Positions 14,121-23,385 of a DNA stretch of 64,000 nucleotides are shown piece by piece (positions within the stretch are counted from its first letter, which is position 1; every line of letters starts with the position of its first letter). The translations under genes were made by a program, and so were the position numbers. A model generated the notes under the pieces. The model was not told the origin of the DNA, ran no database searches, and was given only the letters and a program-made list of their open reading frames with translations. Source of the stretch: Sporosarcina ureae DSM 2281 (GTDB lineage Bacteria; Bacillota; Bacilli; Bacillales_A; Planococcaceae). The stretch covers positions 1 to 64,000 of the forward strand of contig NZ_AUDQ01000014.1 in assembly GCF_000425545.1 (NCBI RefSeq), given 5' to 3'.

Positions 14121-15212
14121 ATGAAAAGACAACGAATCGTTGTGAAAATTGGTAGCAGCTCGTTAACGAATGATAATGGAGAAATCGATCAGGTAAAATT
14201 CAATGATCATGTCGATGCCTTGGCGATGTTAAAAAACGTTGGGCATGAAGTCATTGTCGTCTCGTCAGGAGCGGTGGCGGCAGGCTTTGCGCGTCTCGGC
14301 TATTCCTCCCGTCCACAGACGATTAAAGGTAAACAAGCCGCAGCGGCAGTAGGTCAGAGCTTGTTGATACAATCCTATATCGAAAGATTCAGCGCACATA
14401 AAGTCATACCGGCACAGATCTTATTGACGCGTCATGACTTTGCCGACCGTGATCGATACCGCAACGCTTTTGCGGCAATGTCCGAATTGCTTGACCGTGG
14501 TATCATGCCGATTATTAATGAAAACGATACGGTATCCATTGACGAGTTAACTTTTGGTGATAATGATATGCTATCCGCATTAGTCAGTGGCTTTCTGCAC
14601 GCTGATCAGTTGATTATATTAACCGATGTCAACGGCATCTACACAAGTAATCCACGAACAGATCCAGACGCTGTACGATTGACGAAGTTGGATGAAATTT
14701 CAGATGAACTGCTTGGTGGCGCTGATGATATCGGTTCGAAAGTCGGTACTGGCGGTATGCGTTCGAAGTTACTAGCTGCAAGAACCGCTCACACGTTAGC
14801 CGTTCCGGTCTTCATCGGAACAGGACGCGGTCCATCAAAATTGCTAGATATTTTAAAAGGTTATGGAGACGGCACGTATATTTCCAGTCCTGCTGCCAAT
14901 ACGATCAATACGAACCGCCAATGGATTGCACTTCATTCCGAATCGACTGGACGTCTATACGTCGATAAAGGCGCTGAAGAAGCGATTGTACATAATGGAC
15001 GCAGTTTATTACCAGCCGGCGTCTTTAAAGTCCAGGGTGAATTTGGGATTGGGGAAGTAGTGGAAGTGTTCGGTTTAGATGGATTGATCGGTAAAGGTGA
15101 AGTTACTTATTCGTCTGAGCAATTAAAACAAACGATTTCTAATAAGGATAAACTGGAAGAATTCAAACCCATGCTAGAAGTCATTCACCGTGACCGCTGG
15201 GTACAAGTATAA
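14121..15212 (+). CDS. proB: Glutamate 5-kinase
   Basis: A 363-residue enzyme that phosphorylates glutamate in the first step of proline synthesis. The amino-acid kinase domain (residues 1 to about 255) has [43 protein letters not shown] and [14 protein letters not shown]-terminal PUA domain (about 275-355) follows. ATG at 14121 is chosen because GCAGGAGAATT precedes it; the longer frame begins in the leader. It lies 20 bp before proA and is controlled by the T-box leader. Proline feedback inhibition is known for the family but not readable here. Confidence 0.95.
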   Translation: MKRQRIVVKIGSSSLTNDNGEIDQVKFNDHVDALAMLKNVGHEVIVVSSGAVAAGFARLGYSSRPQTIKGKQAAAAVGQSLLIQSYIERFSAHKVIPAQILLTRHDFADRDRYRNAFAAMSELLDRGIMPIINENDTVSIDELTFGDNDMLSALVSGFLHADQLIILTDVNGIYTSNPRTDPDAVRLTKLDEISDELLGGADDIGSKVGTGGMRSKLLAARTAHTLAVPVFIGTGRGPSKLLDILKGYGDGTYISSPAANTINTNRQWIALHSESTGRLYVDKGAEEAIVHNGRSLLPAGVFKVQGEFGIGEVVEVFGLDGLIGKGEVTYSSEQLKQTISNKDKLEEFKPMLEVIHRDRWVQV

Positions 15213-15231
15213 TCAAAGGGGAGAATGGATT

Positions 15232-16476
15232 ATGAGTGAGATTAGAGATAAAGGAAAGGCCGCAAAAGAAGCGAGTATTGTATTGAACGTGGCGACAACT
15301 GAAGAGAAAAACCACGCATTGCAATTGATTGCAGAGCAATTAATAGAAGAACAAGATCAATTGCTCATTGAAAATAAAAAAGATATTGAAGAAGGTCGTG
15401 AAAAAGGCATCGATTCGGCGGTTCTAGACCGTATTTTATTAACGCCCGAAAGAATCGAAGCCATGGCGGAAGGTGTTCGTCTACTCATTGATTTACACGA
15501 TCCAATTGGAGAAACACTGGAAGAAATTCACAAGGAAAATGGATTACATATTGTCAAGAAGCGCGTGCCAATCGGTGTCATCGCTATGATTTATGAAGCA
15601 CGTCCAAATGTTACGATTGACGCGGCGTCTTTAGCATTGAAAACAGGCAATGCGGTCGTGTTGCGCGGAAGTTCTTCTGCTAAATTTTCCAATTTGGCCC
15701 TATGGCGTGTCATTCAACGAGGGCTTGAAAAAAGTTCATTGCCAGTGGATTCTGTTCAATTAATAGAAGACACAAGTCGAGAAACAGCGAAAGAATTGTT
15801 CACACTTAATGACTATTTAGATGTCTTAATTCCACGTGGCGGTGCGAAGCTAATTCAGACTGTGATCCGTGAATCTACAGTACCCGTCATTGAAACGGGT
15901 GCAGGGAATTGCCATATATTTATCGATGAATCTGCTGACGAGAAGATGGCAATTGATATAGTTGTGAATGCCAAAACACAACGTCCATCAGTTTGTAATG
16001 CCATCGAAACAGTTTTGATTGATTCCAACTGGTTAGCGCAACATGGGAAGAATTTGATCAAAGCTTTACAAGAACAAGATGTTCAATTACAAGGTGACGA
16101 TACGCTACAGGCATTTGATTCGAATATCGCAGCTGTTGAACAAAATGATTGGTCAAGTGAATACTTGGACTTGACATTACGCGTAAAGAGCGTGGAAAAT
16201 GTACAGCAAGCACTAGAGCATATTGCTACATACAGTACGAAGCATTCGGAGAGCATTATTACACAGACGGACGCACATGCTGAGCAATTTTTGAATAGCG
16301 TAGATGCGGCGGCTGTTTACGTGAATGCCTCCACTCGCTTTACGGATGGTTTCGAATTCGGGTATGGTGCAGAAATTGGTATTAGTACACAAAAGCTTCA
16401 CGCAAGAGGTCCGATGGGATTAGAAGCACTGACTTCTTCAAAATTTGTGATTCGAGGAACCGGACAAATCAGATAA
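15232..16476 (+). CDS. proA: Gamma-glutamyl phosphate reductase
   Basis: A 414-residue NADPH-dependent aldehyde dehydrogenase-type enzyme that reduces glutamyl-5-phosphate to glutamate semialdehyde. Visible signatures are [50 protein letters not shown] and the catalytic cysteine in [17 protein letters not shown]. The C-terminal segment HTxR-type region appears as [23 protein letters not shown] at 15232 follows GGGGAGAATGG. It forms the proBA operon; no proC or proI is seen here, so the last step is encoded elsewhere. Confidence 0.95.
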   Translation: MSEIRDKGKAAKEASIVLNVATTEEKNHALQLIAEQLIEEQDQLLIENKKDIEEGREKGIDSAVLDRILLTPERIEAMAEGVRLLIDLHDPIGETLEEIHKENGLHIVKKRVPIGVIAMIYEARPNVTIDAASLALKTGNAVVLRGSSSAKFSNLALWRVIQRGLEKSSLPVDSVQLIEDTSRETAKELFTLNDYLDVLIPRGGAKLIQTVIRESTVPVIETGAGNCHIFIDESADEKMAIDIVVNAKTQRPSVCNAIETVLIDSNWLAQHGKNLIKALQEQDVQLQGDDTLQAFDSNIAAVEQNDWSSEYLDLTLRVKSVENVQQALEHIATYSTKHSESIITQTDAHAEQFLNSVDAAAVYVNASTRFTDGFEFGYGAEIGISTQKLHARGPMGLEALTSSKFVIRGTGQIR

Positions 16477-16495
16477 TATGCAGGAGGGTTTACTT

Positions 16496-17575
16496 ATGTC
16501 AACTGAAAAACATATTTTACACTATGAAACTTCCGCACCAAAAGACAAGCCGGCAGCGGATGATCCACTCGCTTTCGGGACAATTTTTACTGATCACATG
16601 TTTGTGATGGATTATACAGATGGAACTGGATGGCATGATCCTCGTATTGAGCCGTACAAGCCGTTTCTTCTGGATCCAGCCGCTATCGTGTTACATTATG
16701 GACAAACTGTTTTCGAAGGATTAAAAGCTTATTTAAATGAAGACAAGGAAGTTGTTTTATTCCGACCAGAGGAAAACATGAAACGTTTAAATCGTTCAAA
16801 TGATAGATTATGCATGCCGATGTTCGATGAAAAATTCGTATTAAGTGCGCTAAAAGAATTGATTTCTCTAGATAAAGACTGGATTCCGGATAGAGAGGGG
16901 ACTTCCCTTTACGTTCGTCCATTCATTTTCGCGACACAGCCTTATTTAGGTGTCGCCCCTTCTAAAACGTACCGACTCATGATCATTTTGTCTCCGGTAG
17001 GTCCGTATTATAAAGAAGGAGTCAATCCTGTTAAAATTGCAGTTGAATCACAGTATGTCCGTGCCGCAGTAGGTGGTACAGGCTCTGCGAAAACAGCCGG
17101 TAACTATGCAGGCGCAATGAAAGCTCAAGAAGTGGCGGAAGCGGAAGGGTATTCGCAAGTTCTATGGCTGGATGCAAAAGAACATCGCTATATCGAAGAA
17201 GTGGGAGCGATGAATGTATTCTTCAAAATCAATGGAGAAATTATTACCCCAAGCCTCAATGGTAGTATTTTGGAAGGCATCACCCGTAAGTCGGTGATCG
17301 AATTATTAATAGATTGGGATATTCCAATTACTGAACGTAAAGTTTCCATCGATGAAATTATGGAAGCTAACCGGGCAGGTACATTGGAAGAAGCATTCGG
17401 CACAGGTACGGCCGCTGTTATTTCTCCAATAGGTGAACTATTCTATGATGGCGAGAAATGCGAGATCAATCATAATGAAATCGGTGAGCTGTCATTGAAG
17501 TTATATGAGACAATCACAGGCATCCAAACAGGTAAAGTGGAAGATCCATATAACTGGGTCGTGCCGGTAGACTAA
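16496..17575 (+). CDS. ilvE: Branched-chain amino acid aminotransferase
   Basis: A 359-residue class IV PLP aminotransferase that interconverts leucine, isoleucine and valine with their 2-oxo acids. The signatures are LHYGQTVFEGLKAYLNEDK, YVRPFIFATQPYLGVAPSKTYRL, the PLP lysine region GGTGSAKTAGNYAGAM, and EEVGAMNVFFKINGEIITP with LNGSILEGITRKSVIEL. ATG at 16496 follows GCAGGAGGG. It begins 19 bp after proA, so it could share that transcript, which would place a branched-chain enzyme under proline T-box control; a separate promoter is not evident. Confidence 0.95.
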   Translation: MSTEKHILHYETSAPKDKPAADDPLAFGTIFTDHMFVMDYTDGTGWHDPRIEPYKPFLLDPAAIVLHYGQTVFEGLKAYLNEDKEVVLFRPEENMKRLNRSNDRLCMPMFDEKFVLSALKELISLDKDWIPDREGTSLYVRPFIFATQPYLGVAPSKTYRLMIILSPVGPYYKEGVNPVKIAVESQYVRAAVGGTGSAKTAGNYAGAMKAQEVAEAEGYSQVLWLDAKEHRYIEEVGAMNVFFKINGEIITPSLNGSILEGITRKSVIELLIDWDIPITERKVSIDEIMEANRAGTLEEAFGTGTAAVISPIGELFYDGEKCEINHNEIGELSLKLYETITGIQTGKVEDPYNWVVPVD

Positions 17576-17665
17576 TTTCCCTCATAAATCAGGTGGAATG
17601 GTTCGTGACAACTGCGTTGCTGTGAAGTACACTGTTAATAGTTTTGATTGAAGGGGAGTTTCCTG

Positions 17666-18466
17666 ATGAACAAAAGTTTGATCGTTCTATTCCTGGCAGT
17701 ACTGCTATTTACAGTGACAGGATGCGGAAAAACGTCTTCTGCCCCGTCGAGTGCGGAAGATTTATTGAAGAAAGCGGAACAAGCGATGAATGAATTGGAA
17801 TCTGTCCATGCCAATATCGCGTACGACGAAAGTAGCGTCACATCCGATCCTGCAAAACGTACAAGTAAAAATGTACAAGTTCAGGCGGATATTGAACAGA
17901 ATCCACTGAAGGTTTCAGAGGAGGTCGTCTGGAAAATTCCAAAACAAGGCGCGAAAAATATTCAGCTATTACGCCAAGGTAACCAATTGGCTATGCAAGA
18001 GACATTCGAAGAAGAAAAGAGCGAATGGCAAAAGCTGACAGAAGAGCAACGCGCGGAATTACTTGACGTGTGGGTGCCGTTCGTCTCTCCTGTTATGGAC
18101 TTGTCGCTGTTAGAACCTTTCGTGCATGATGCAGAAATAGAAAAGATTGATTACGGCTATGCCATACAGTTTTCTTTATCACCTGCTGATTATCGTCAAT
18201 TGATGGAAGTGGTTTCAGTGAATAGCCCACAACCAGAAAAATTTGTTCATACGCATGGTGGATTTCCAGTAGTGGAGAAGCTAGATGTAGAGCTGACGGT
18301 AAATGAGAAGACGATGTTTGTGACGGGCATGAAGATGTCAGCAAATGTTACGAGTTATTTTGGACGGGATTATATCCGTTATAAACAGAAGCTCGATGCA
18401 AAGTATAGTTATTTTAATGATATCGATGCGATTTCCACACCGAAAGATGCGGAGATGTTCGAGTAA
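17666..18466 (+). CDS. Predicted lipoprotein (DUF6612-like)
   Basis: A 266-residue protein with a lipoprotein signal peptide (MNKSLIVLFLAVLLFTVTGC; Cys20 is the lipidation site) followed by a mature region starting ASxAEDLLKKAEQAMNELESVHANI. The rest is rich in beta-strand-like segments and resembles DUF6612/LolA-like lipoproteins of Bacillales, extracellular and membrane-anchored, with unknown function. ATG at 17666 follows GAAGGGGAGTTT. It has its own terminator and no obvious operon partner. Confidence 0.75.
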   Translation: MNKSLIVLFLAVLLFTVTGCGKTSSAPSSAEDLLKKAEQAMNELESVHANIAYDESSVTSDPAKRTSKNVQVQADIEQNPLKVSEEVVWKIPKQGAKNIQLLRQGNQLAMQETFEEEKSEWQKLTEEQRAELLDVWVPFVSPVMDLSLLEPFVHDAEIEKIDYGYAIQFSLSPADYRQLMEVVSVNSPQPEKFVHTHGGFPVVEKLDVELTVNEKTMFVTGMKMSANVTSYFGRDYIRYKQKLDAKYSYFNDIDAISTPKDAEMFE

Positions 18467-18474
18467 TAGGAAAA

Positions 18475-18515
18475 AATCCACGCTGACCTACTACAGGTTG
18501 GCGTGGGTTTTTTTG
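18475..18515. terminator. Terminator between the lipoprotein gene and rarA
   Basis: CCACGCTGACCT pairs with AGGTTGGCGTGG over an ACTAC loop, preceded by A6 and followed by T7. It can act on both converging transcripts. Confidence 0.85.
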
Positions 18516-18532
18516 GATATCTAGCTACATTT

Positions 18533-19828
18533 CTAACGTGGATTCTTTTTCCCTTTGAATGATTGAAGCCGTTGGTGAATGGCAGCCATTCTTGTTTCTT
18601 CACCTGCTTCTACAGGGGTGTAGAACTTAGAGTGTACTAGGCTGTCAGGCAAGTATTGTTGGTCTGTCCAACCGCCGAATGTGCCAACGGGTGTTGCGTG
18701 TGGGTAGACGTAGCCCCCATGACCGAGGGCAGCGGATCCGCTGTAGTGTGTGTCACGTAAATGCATCGGGATTTCGCCAGTTGGCTTTTCATGCAATGTT
18801 TTGGTGGCCGCATCGATCGCTTTATAAGCGGAGTTTGATTTGGAAGCCAGACACATCTCGATAATAGCCGTGGCAAGTGGAATACGTGCCTCTGGCATAC
18901 CGAGACGCTGTGCGGCATCCGTGGCTGCGAGAACACGGCTTCCGACATCTGGCGCTGCCAGTCCAATATCTTCATAACTCATGACGAGCATGCGTCTTGT
19001 AACTGCAGTTAAATCCCCAATTTCGAGTAATTGGGCCAAATAATAAAGCGCCGCATCGACATCACTTCCGCGGACACTTTTTTGTAAAGCGGATAATAGA
19101 TTAAAATGATGCGAGCCCTTTTTATCACCTAGTAAACTAATCCTAGTTAATAATTGAGTGAGCAATGCATCTTCAACAATAATCTTGCCGTCCTCTTCAT
19201 CACTTGCAGCAAGTAATGATTCGAGGAACGTTAAAGCTTTTCGCGCATCCCCATTGACGCCTTCTGAAATTTTCTCCAGTTGCTCAGTAGTGATTTCGAT
19301 CGTTTCCTTACCAAGTCCTTTTTTCTCGTCTTTCAACGTGCGCTCGAGTAATTCCAGTAAATCTTTTGGTTGCAATCGTTTCAATTGGACAATTTCCCCA
19401 CAACGTGAACGAATAGCGGGATTGACGTCGTGGAATGGATTTTCCGTTGTCGCGCCGATCAAAACGATCGAACCGCTTTCTACGTGAGGAAGCAGCGTAT
19501 CCTGTTGCAATTTATTGAAACGATGGATTTCATCTAAAAATAGCAACACTTTACCTGTCATCCGTGCTTCCTTTACTACATCTTCTACATCTTTCTTGCC
19601 TGCCACAGTAGCATTTAGCGCAATGAAAGGTAGTTTTGATGTACCCGCAATTGCGTATGCTAGAGACGTTTTTCCGATTCCTGGTTCACCATATAATAAA
19701 AGAGACGGGACATGCCCGTTCTTGATCATCCGATATAAGGGAGTATTATTGCCGATGACGTGCTCTTGTCCGATCACTTCATCAATCGTCTCGGGCCGCA
19801 TGCGAAAGGCCAAAGGTTCATTATGCAT
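18533..19828 (-). CDS. rarA: Replication-associated recombination AAA+ ATPase RarA
   Basis: A 431-residue MgsA/RarA/Mgs1 ATPase acting at stalled replication forks. The AAA+ core has Walker A GEPGIGKTSLAYAI, Walker B VLLFLDEIHRFNK, sensor GATTENPF and the arginine finger segment AIRSRCGEIV. The C-terminal tetramerisation region includes MLVMSYEDIGLAAP and GYVYPHA. ATG at 19828 follows AGGAGG with a 6 nt gap; the longer frame is leader. It is divergent from cymR, the same neighbourhood as in B. subtilis, and is likely a single-gene unit. Confidence 0.95.
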   Translation of the reverse strand: MHNEPLAFRMRPETIDEVIGQEHVIGNNTPLYRMIKNGHVPSLLLYGEPGIGKTSLAYAIAGTSKLPFIALNATVAGKKDVEDVVKEARMTGKVLLFLDEIHRFNKLQQDTLLPHVESGSIVLIGATTENPFHDVNPAIRSRCGEIVQLKRLQPKDLLELLERTLKDEKKGLGKETIEITTEQLEKISEGVNGDARKALTFLESLLAASDEEDGKIIVEDALLTQLLTRISLLGDKKGSHHFNLLSALQKSVRGSDVDAALYYLAQLLEIGDLTAVTRRMLVMSYEDIGLAAPDVGSRVLAATDAAQRLGMPEARIPLATAIIEMCLASKSNSAYKAIDAATKTLHEKPTGEIPMHLRDTHYSGSAALGHGGYVYPHATPVGTFGGWTDQQYLPDSLVHSKFYTPVEAGEETRMAAIHQRLQSFKGKKNPR

Positions 19829-19954
19829 GTACATCCTCCTAGCGTACGTTTGTTCCTTCATTATACCGTAAAACATTAGTGAAGTCATTTGCAAGAACCA
19901 GTGATACAATTATGCTATACTGATTTCAGCAATTTTAGTAAAGGACGATGCCCA

Positions 19955-20374
19955 ATGAAAATATCCACTAAAGGACGATACGGACTGACAGTAATAGTAG
20001 AATTAGGACGAAAATATGGAGAGGGTCCTGTACCTTTGCGTAAAATCGCAGAAGAGCAAAACCTCTCTGAAGCATATCTGGAACAACTCATCCCACCTCT
20101 ACGCAACAGCGGAATGGTGAAGAGTGTTCGCGGGGCCTACGGTGGCTATAAACTCGCAAAAGATCCTTCTGAAATTATGGCAGGAGACGTAATCCGTTTG
20201 CTTGAAGGGCCGATCCAATTAGTCGAAGGACTTGATGACGATGATATCCCGCAACGCGAACTATGGAAACGAATCGGAGACGCCATCCGAGGGGTATTAG
20301 ATCATACGACGATCAAAGATTTAATTGAATTTGAAGATACGTCCACTGCTGATGAATACATGTTCTATATTTAA
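19955..20374 (+). CDS. cymR: Rrf2-family regulator CymR
   Basis: A 139-residue Rrf2 protein with an N-terminal winged helix (MKISTKGRYGLTVIVELGRKYG, LRKIAEEQNLSEAYLEQLIPPLRNSGMVKSVRGAYGGYKLAKDP). It has no cysteine triad, which separates it from IscR and fits CymR, the master repressor of cysteine metabolism that works in complex with CysK. It lies directly before a cysteine desulfurase gene, the same order as in B. subtilis. ATG at 19955 follows AAGGACGA. Confidence 0.9.
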   Translation: MKISTKGRYGLTVIVELGRKYGEGPVPLRKIAEEQNLSEAYLEQLIPPLRNSGMVKSVRGAYGGYKLAKDPSEIMAGDVIRLLEGPIQLVEGLDDDDIPQRELWKRIGDAIRGVLDHTTIKDLIEFEDTSTADEYMFYI

Positions 20375-20386
20375 AGGAGTTTAGTG

Positions 20387-21535
20387 ATGAAACCAGCTAT
20401 ATATTTAGATTATGCCGCTACGACACCGATGAATCCAGCTGTACTGGAGCGATTCACCACTGCGCTGCAAGATACATATGGTAATCCTTCAAGTACGCAT
20501 CAATTTGGTCGCCACGCAAAAAAAGTGCTGGAAGATGCCCGCAAAACGCTAGCATCCTCAATCAATGCGTCACCCAATGAAATCATTGTTACTTCTGGAG
20601 GGACAGAAGCGGATAATTTGGCGATTTTTGGGTACGTACAGTCGTTGAAAACAGAAGGAAAACACATTATTACAACGAAAATCGAACATCATGCGGTGTT
20701 AAACCCGTGTAAACAACTGGAGTCACAAGGCTATAAAGTGACATATCTTTCCCCTAACAAGCATGGGGTCATTACAGCAGAACAAGTTCAAGCTGCGTTA
20801 ACGGATGAAACTATTTTAGTATCCATCATGTACGGCAATAATGAAGTAGGAACCATCCAACCGATTGCAGAAATCGGTCGGTTGCTCTCTACACATCCGT
20901 GCGCCTTCCACACAGACGCTGTGCAAGCTTACGGTAGTTGTTCACTTGACGTTGAAGAACTGCAAGTCGATTTACTGTCAGTTTCGGCGCATAAACTGAA
21001 TGGTCCTAAAGGAATTGGCTTCCTTTATCAGCGAAATGGCAAGTTACTGTCGAGCCAAGTACTCGGAGGTTCACAAGAGAAACAGCGACGTGCAGGTACT
21101 GAAAATGTGCCAGCAATAGTTGCGTTTGCAGAAGCGGTCTCTATTGCCGAGCAATCCAAACAAGAAAAGAAAACAGCCTATTCTACGTATAAACAAAAAA
21201 TGGTGGAAGTCTTTGAAAAACATCAAATCGATTTCCTGCCTACCATTCCCGATACAGTAGCATCTTTACCGCATATTTATCATGTATCGTTTCCCGGCAC
21301 CGATGTGGAGACATTTTTGATGAGTTTAGATTTAGAAGGGGTAGCCGTATCTAGTGGTTCTGCTTGTACGGCAGGATCATTTGAACCGTCACATGTCGTA
21401 ACGGCCATGTTTGGTACAGAATCAGATAAAGCTAGAAACTCGATCCGTATCAGTTTCGGCTATGACTTGGATGAATCTATTATAGAAGAAGCAGCTAATC
21501 GAATTGCGAATGTAGTCAAACGACTAGTGAAATGA
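20387..21535 (+). CDS. iscS: Cysteine desulfurase for tRNA thiolation (YrvO-like)
   Basis: A 382-residue class V desulfurase. Visible features are LDYAATTPMNP, GNPSSTHQFGRHAKK, the PLP lysine in SAHKLNGPKGIGFLY, and the catalytic cysteine in VSSGSACTAGSFEPSHV. The gene is followed 21 bp later by mnmA, so it most likely gives sulfur to MnmA for 2-thiouridine in tRNA, as YrvO does in B. subtilis. It shares only general similarity with the NifS at 10563. ATG at 20387 follows AAAGGAG, 12 bp after the cymR stop. Confidence 0.95.
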   Translation: MKPAIYLDYAATTPMNPAVLERFTTALQDTYGNPSSTHQFGRHAKKVLEDARKTLASSINASPNEIIVTSGGTEADNLAIFGYVQSLKTEGKHIITTKIEHHAVLNPCKQLESQGYKVTYLSPNKHGVITAEQVQAALTDETILVSIMYGNNEVGTIQPIAEIGRLLSTHPCAFHTDAVQAYGSCSLDVEELQVDLLSVSAHKLNGPKGIGFLYQRNGKLLSSQVLGGSQEKQRRAGTENVPAIVAFAEAVSIAEQSKQEKKTAYSTYKQKMVEVFEKHQIDFLPTIPDTVASLPHIYHVSFPGTDVETFLMSLDLEGVAVSSGSACTAGSFEPSHVVTAMFGTESDKARNSIRISFGYDLDESIIEEAANRIANVVKRLVK

Positions 21536-21544
21536 ATTAAGTAA

Positions 21545-22675
<1,131 letters not shown>

Positions 22676-22687
22676 GGAGGCAACAGC

Positions 22688-23353
22688 ATGTCGATTCATC
22701 AAGATGCGATTAAAGAAATGCAAGAAGGCAATTATGAAAAAGCAATTGAGCTTTTCATGAAAGCAGTAGAAGAAAACCCGGAAGAGCCTACAGGGTATAT
22801 TAATATTGGAAATATTTTTGCGTCACTTGGAGATGCGGAGCAGGCGGAACCATTTTTCCAAAAAGCGTTGACGCTTGACGAAAATGCAGGAACCGCTTTT
22901 TACGGACTGGCAAATCTGTATTACAATCAAGAACGCTTTGAAGAAGCAGCGAAGTTATATGAAAAAGCGATCCATACAGGATTGGACTCTGCCGATGCAT
23001 ATTTCATGCTCGGTAAAAGTATGGAACAAGCAGGTAATGACCGTTTAGCATTGCCATATTTGCAGCGTGCCGTTGAAATAAATTCTGACGATCAAGAAAT
23101 TGCATTGTCCTATGGAATTTTACTAGCGAAGCTCGAGCTATTTAAAGAGGCGAAGCCTGTATTTGAATCGATCTTGGCGGTAGCTCCGGATCATGCGGAT
23201 AGCCATTATAATTTGGGGGTTTTATATGCAGTATCAACGGAAGACAAAGCAAGTGCACTGTCACACTTAGAACAAGCATTCACTGCAGAACCTGACCATA
23301 CACAGGCACGTTATTTATTCGATATGATCAAGCTTGGTGAACAAGGCGAGTAA
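22688..23353 (+). CDS. Tetratricopeptide repeat protein (YrrB-like)
   Basis: A 221-residue protein built almost entirely of TPR units: EGNYEKAIELFMKAVEENPEEPTGYINIG, GDAEQAEPFFQKALTLDENAGTAFYGLA, ERFEEAAKLYEKAIHTGLDSADAYFMLG and three more. TPRs form helical scaffolds for protein contacts. The position between mnmA and recD2 is conserved in Bacillus; the partner is unknown. ATG at 22688 lies 12 bp after the mnmA stop, with a TAAGGAGGCAACAGC site. Confidence 0.9.
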   Translation: MSIHQDAIKEMQEGNYEKAIELFMKAVEENPEEPTGYINIGNIFASLGDAEQAEPFFQKALTLDENAGTAFYGLANLYYNQERFEEAAKLYEKAIHTGLDSADAYFMLGKSMEQAGNDRLALPYLQRAVEINSDDQEIALSYGILLAKLELFKEAKPVFESILAVAPDHADSHYNLGVLYAVSTEDKASALSHLEQAFTAEPDHTQARYLFDMIKLGEQGE

Positions 23354-23385
23354 TACATCAGCTAAAAAAGGAGGGAGCCCTAGCG

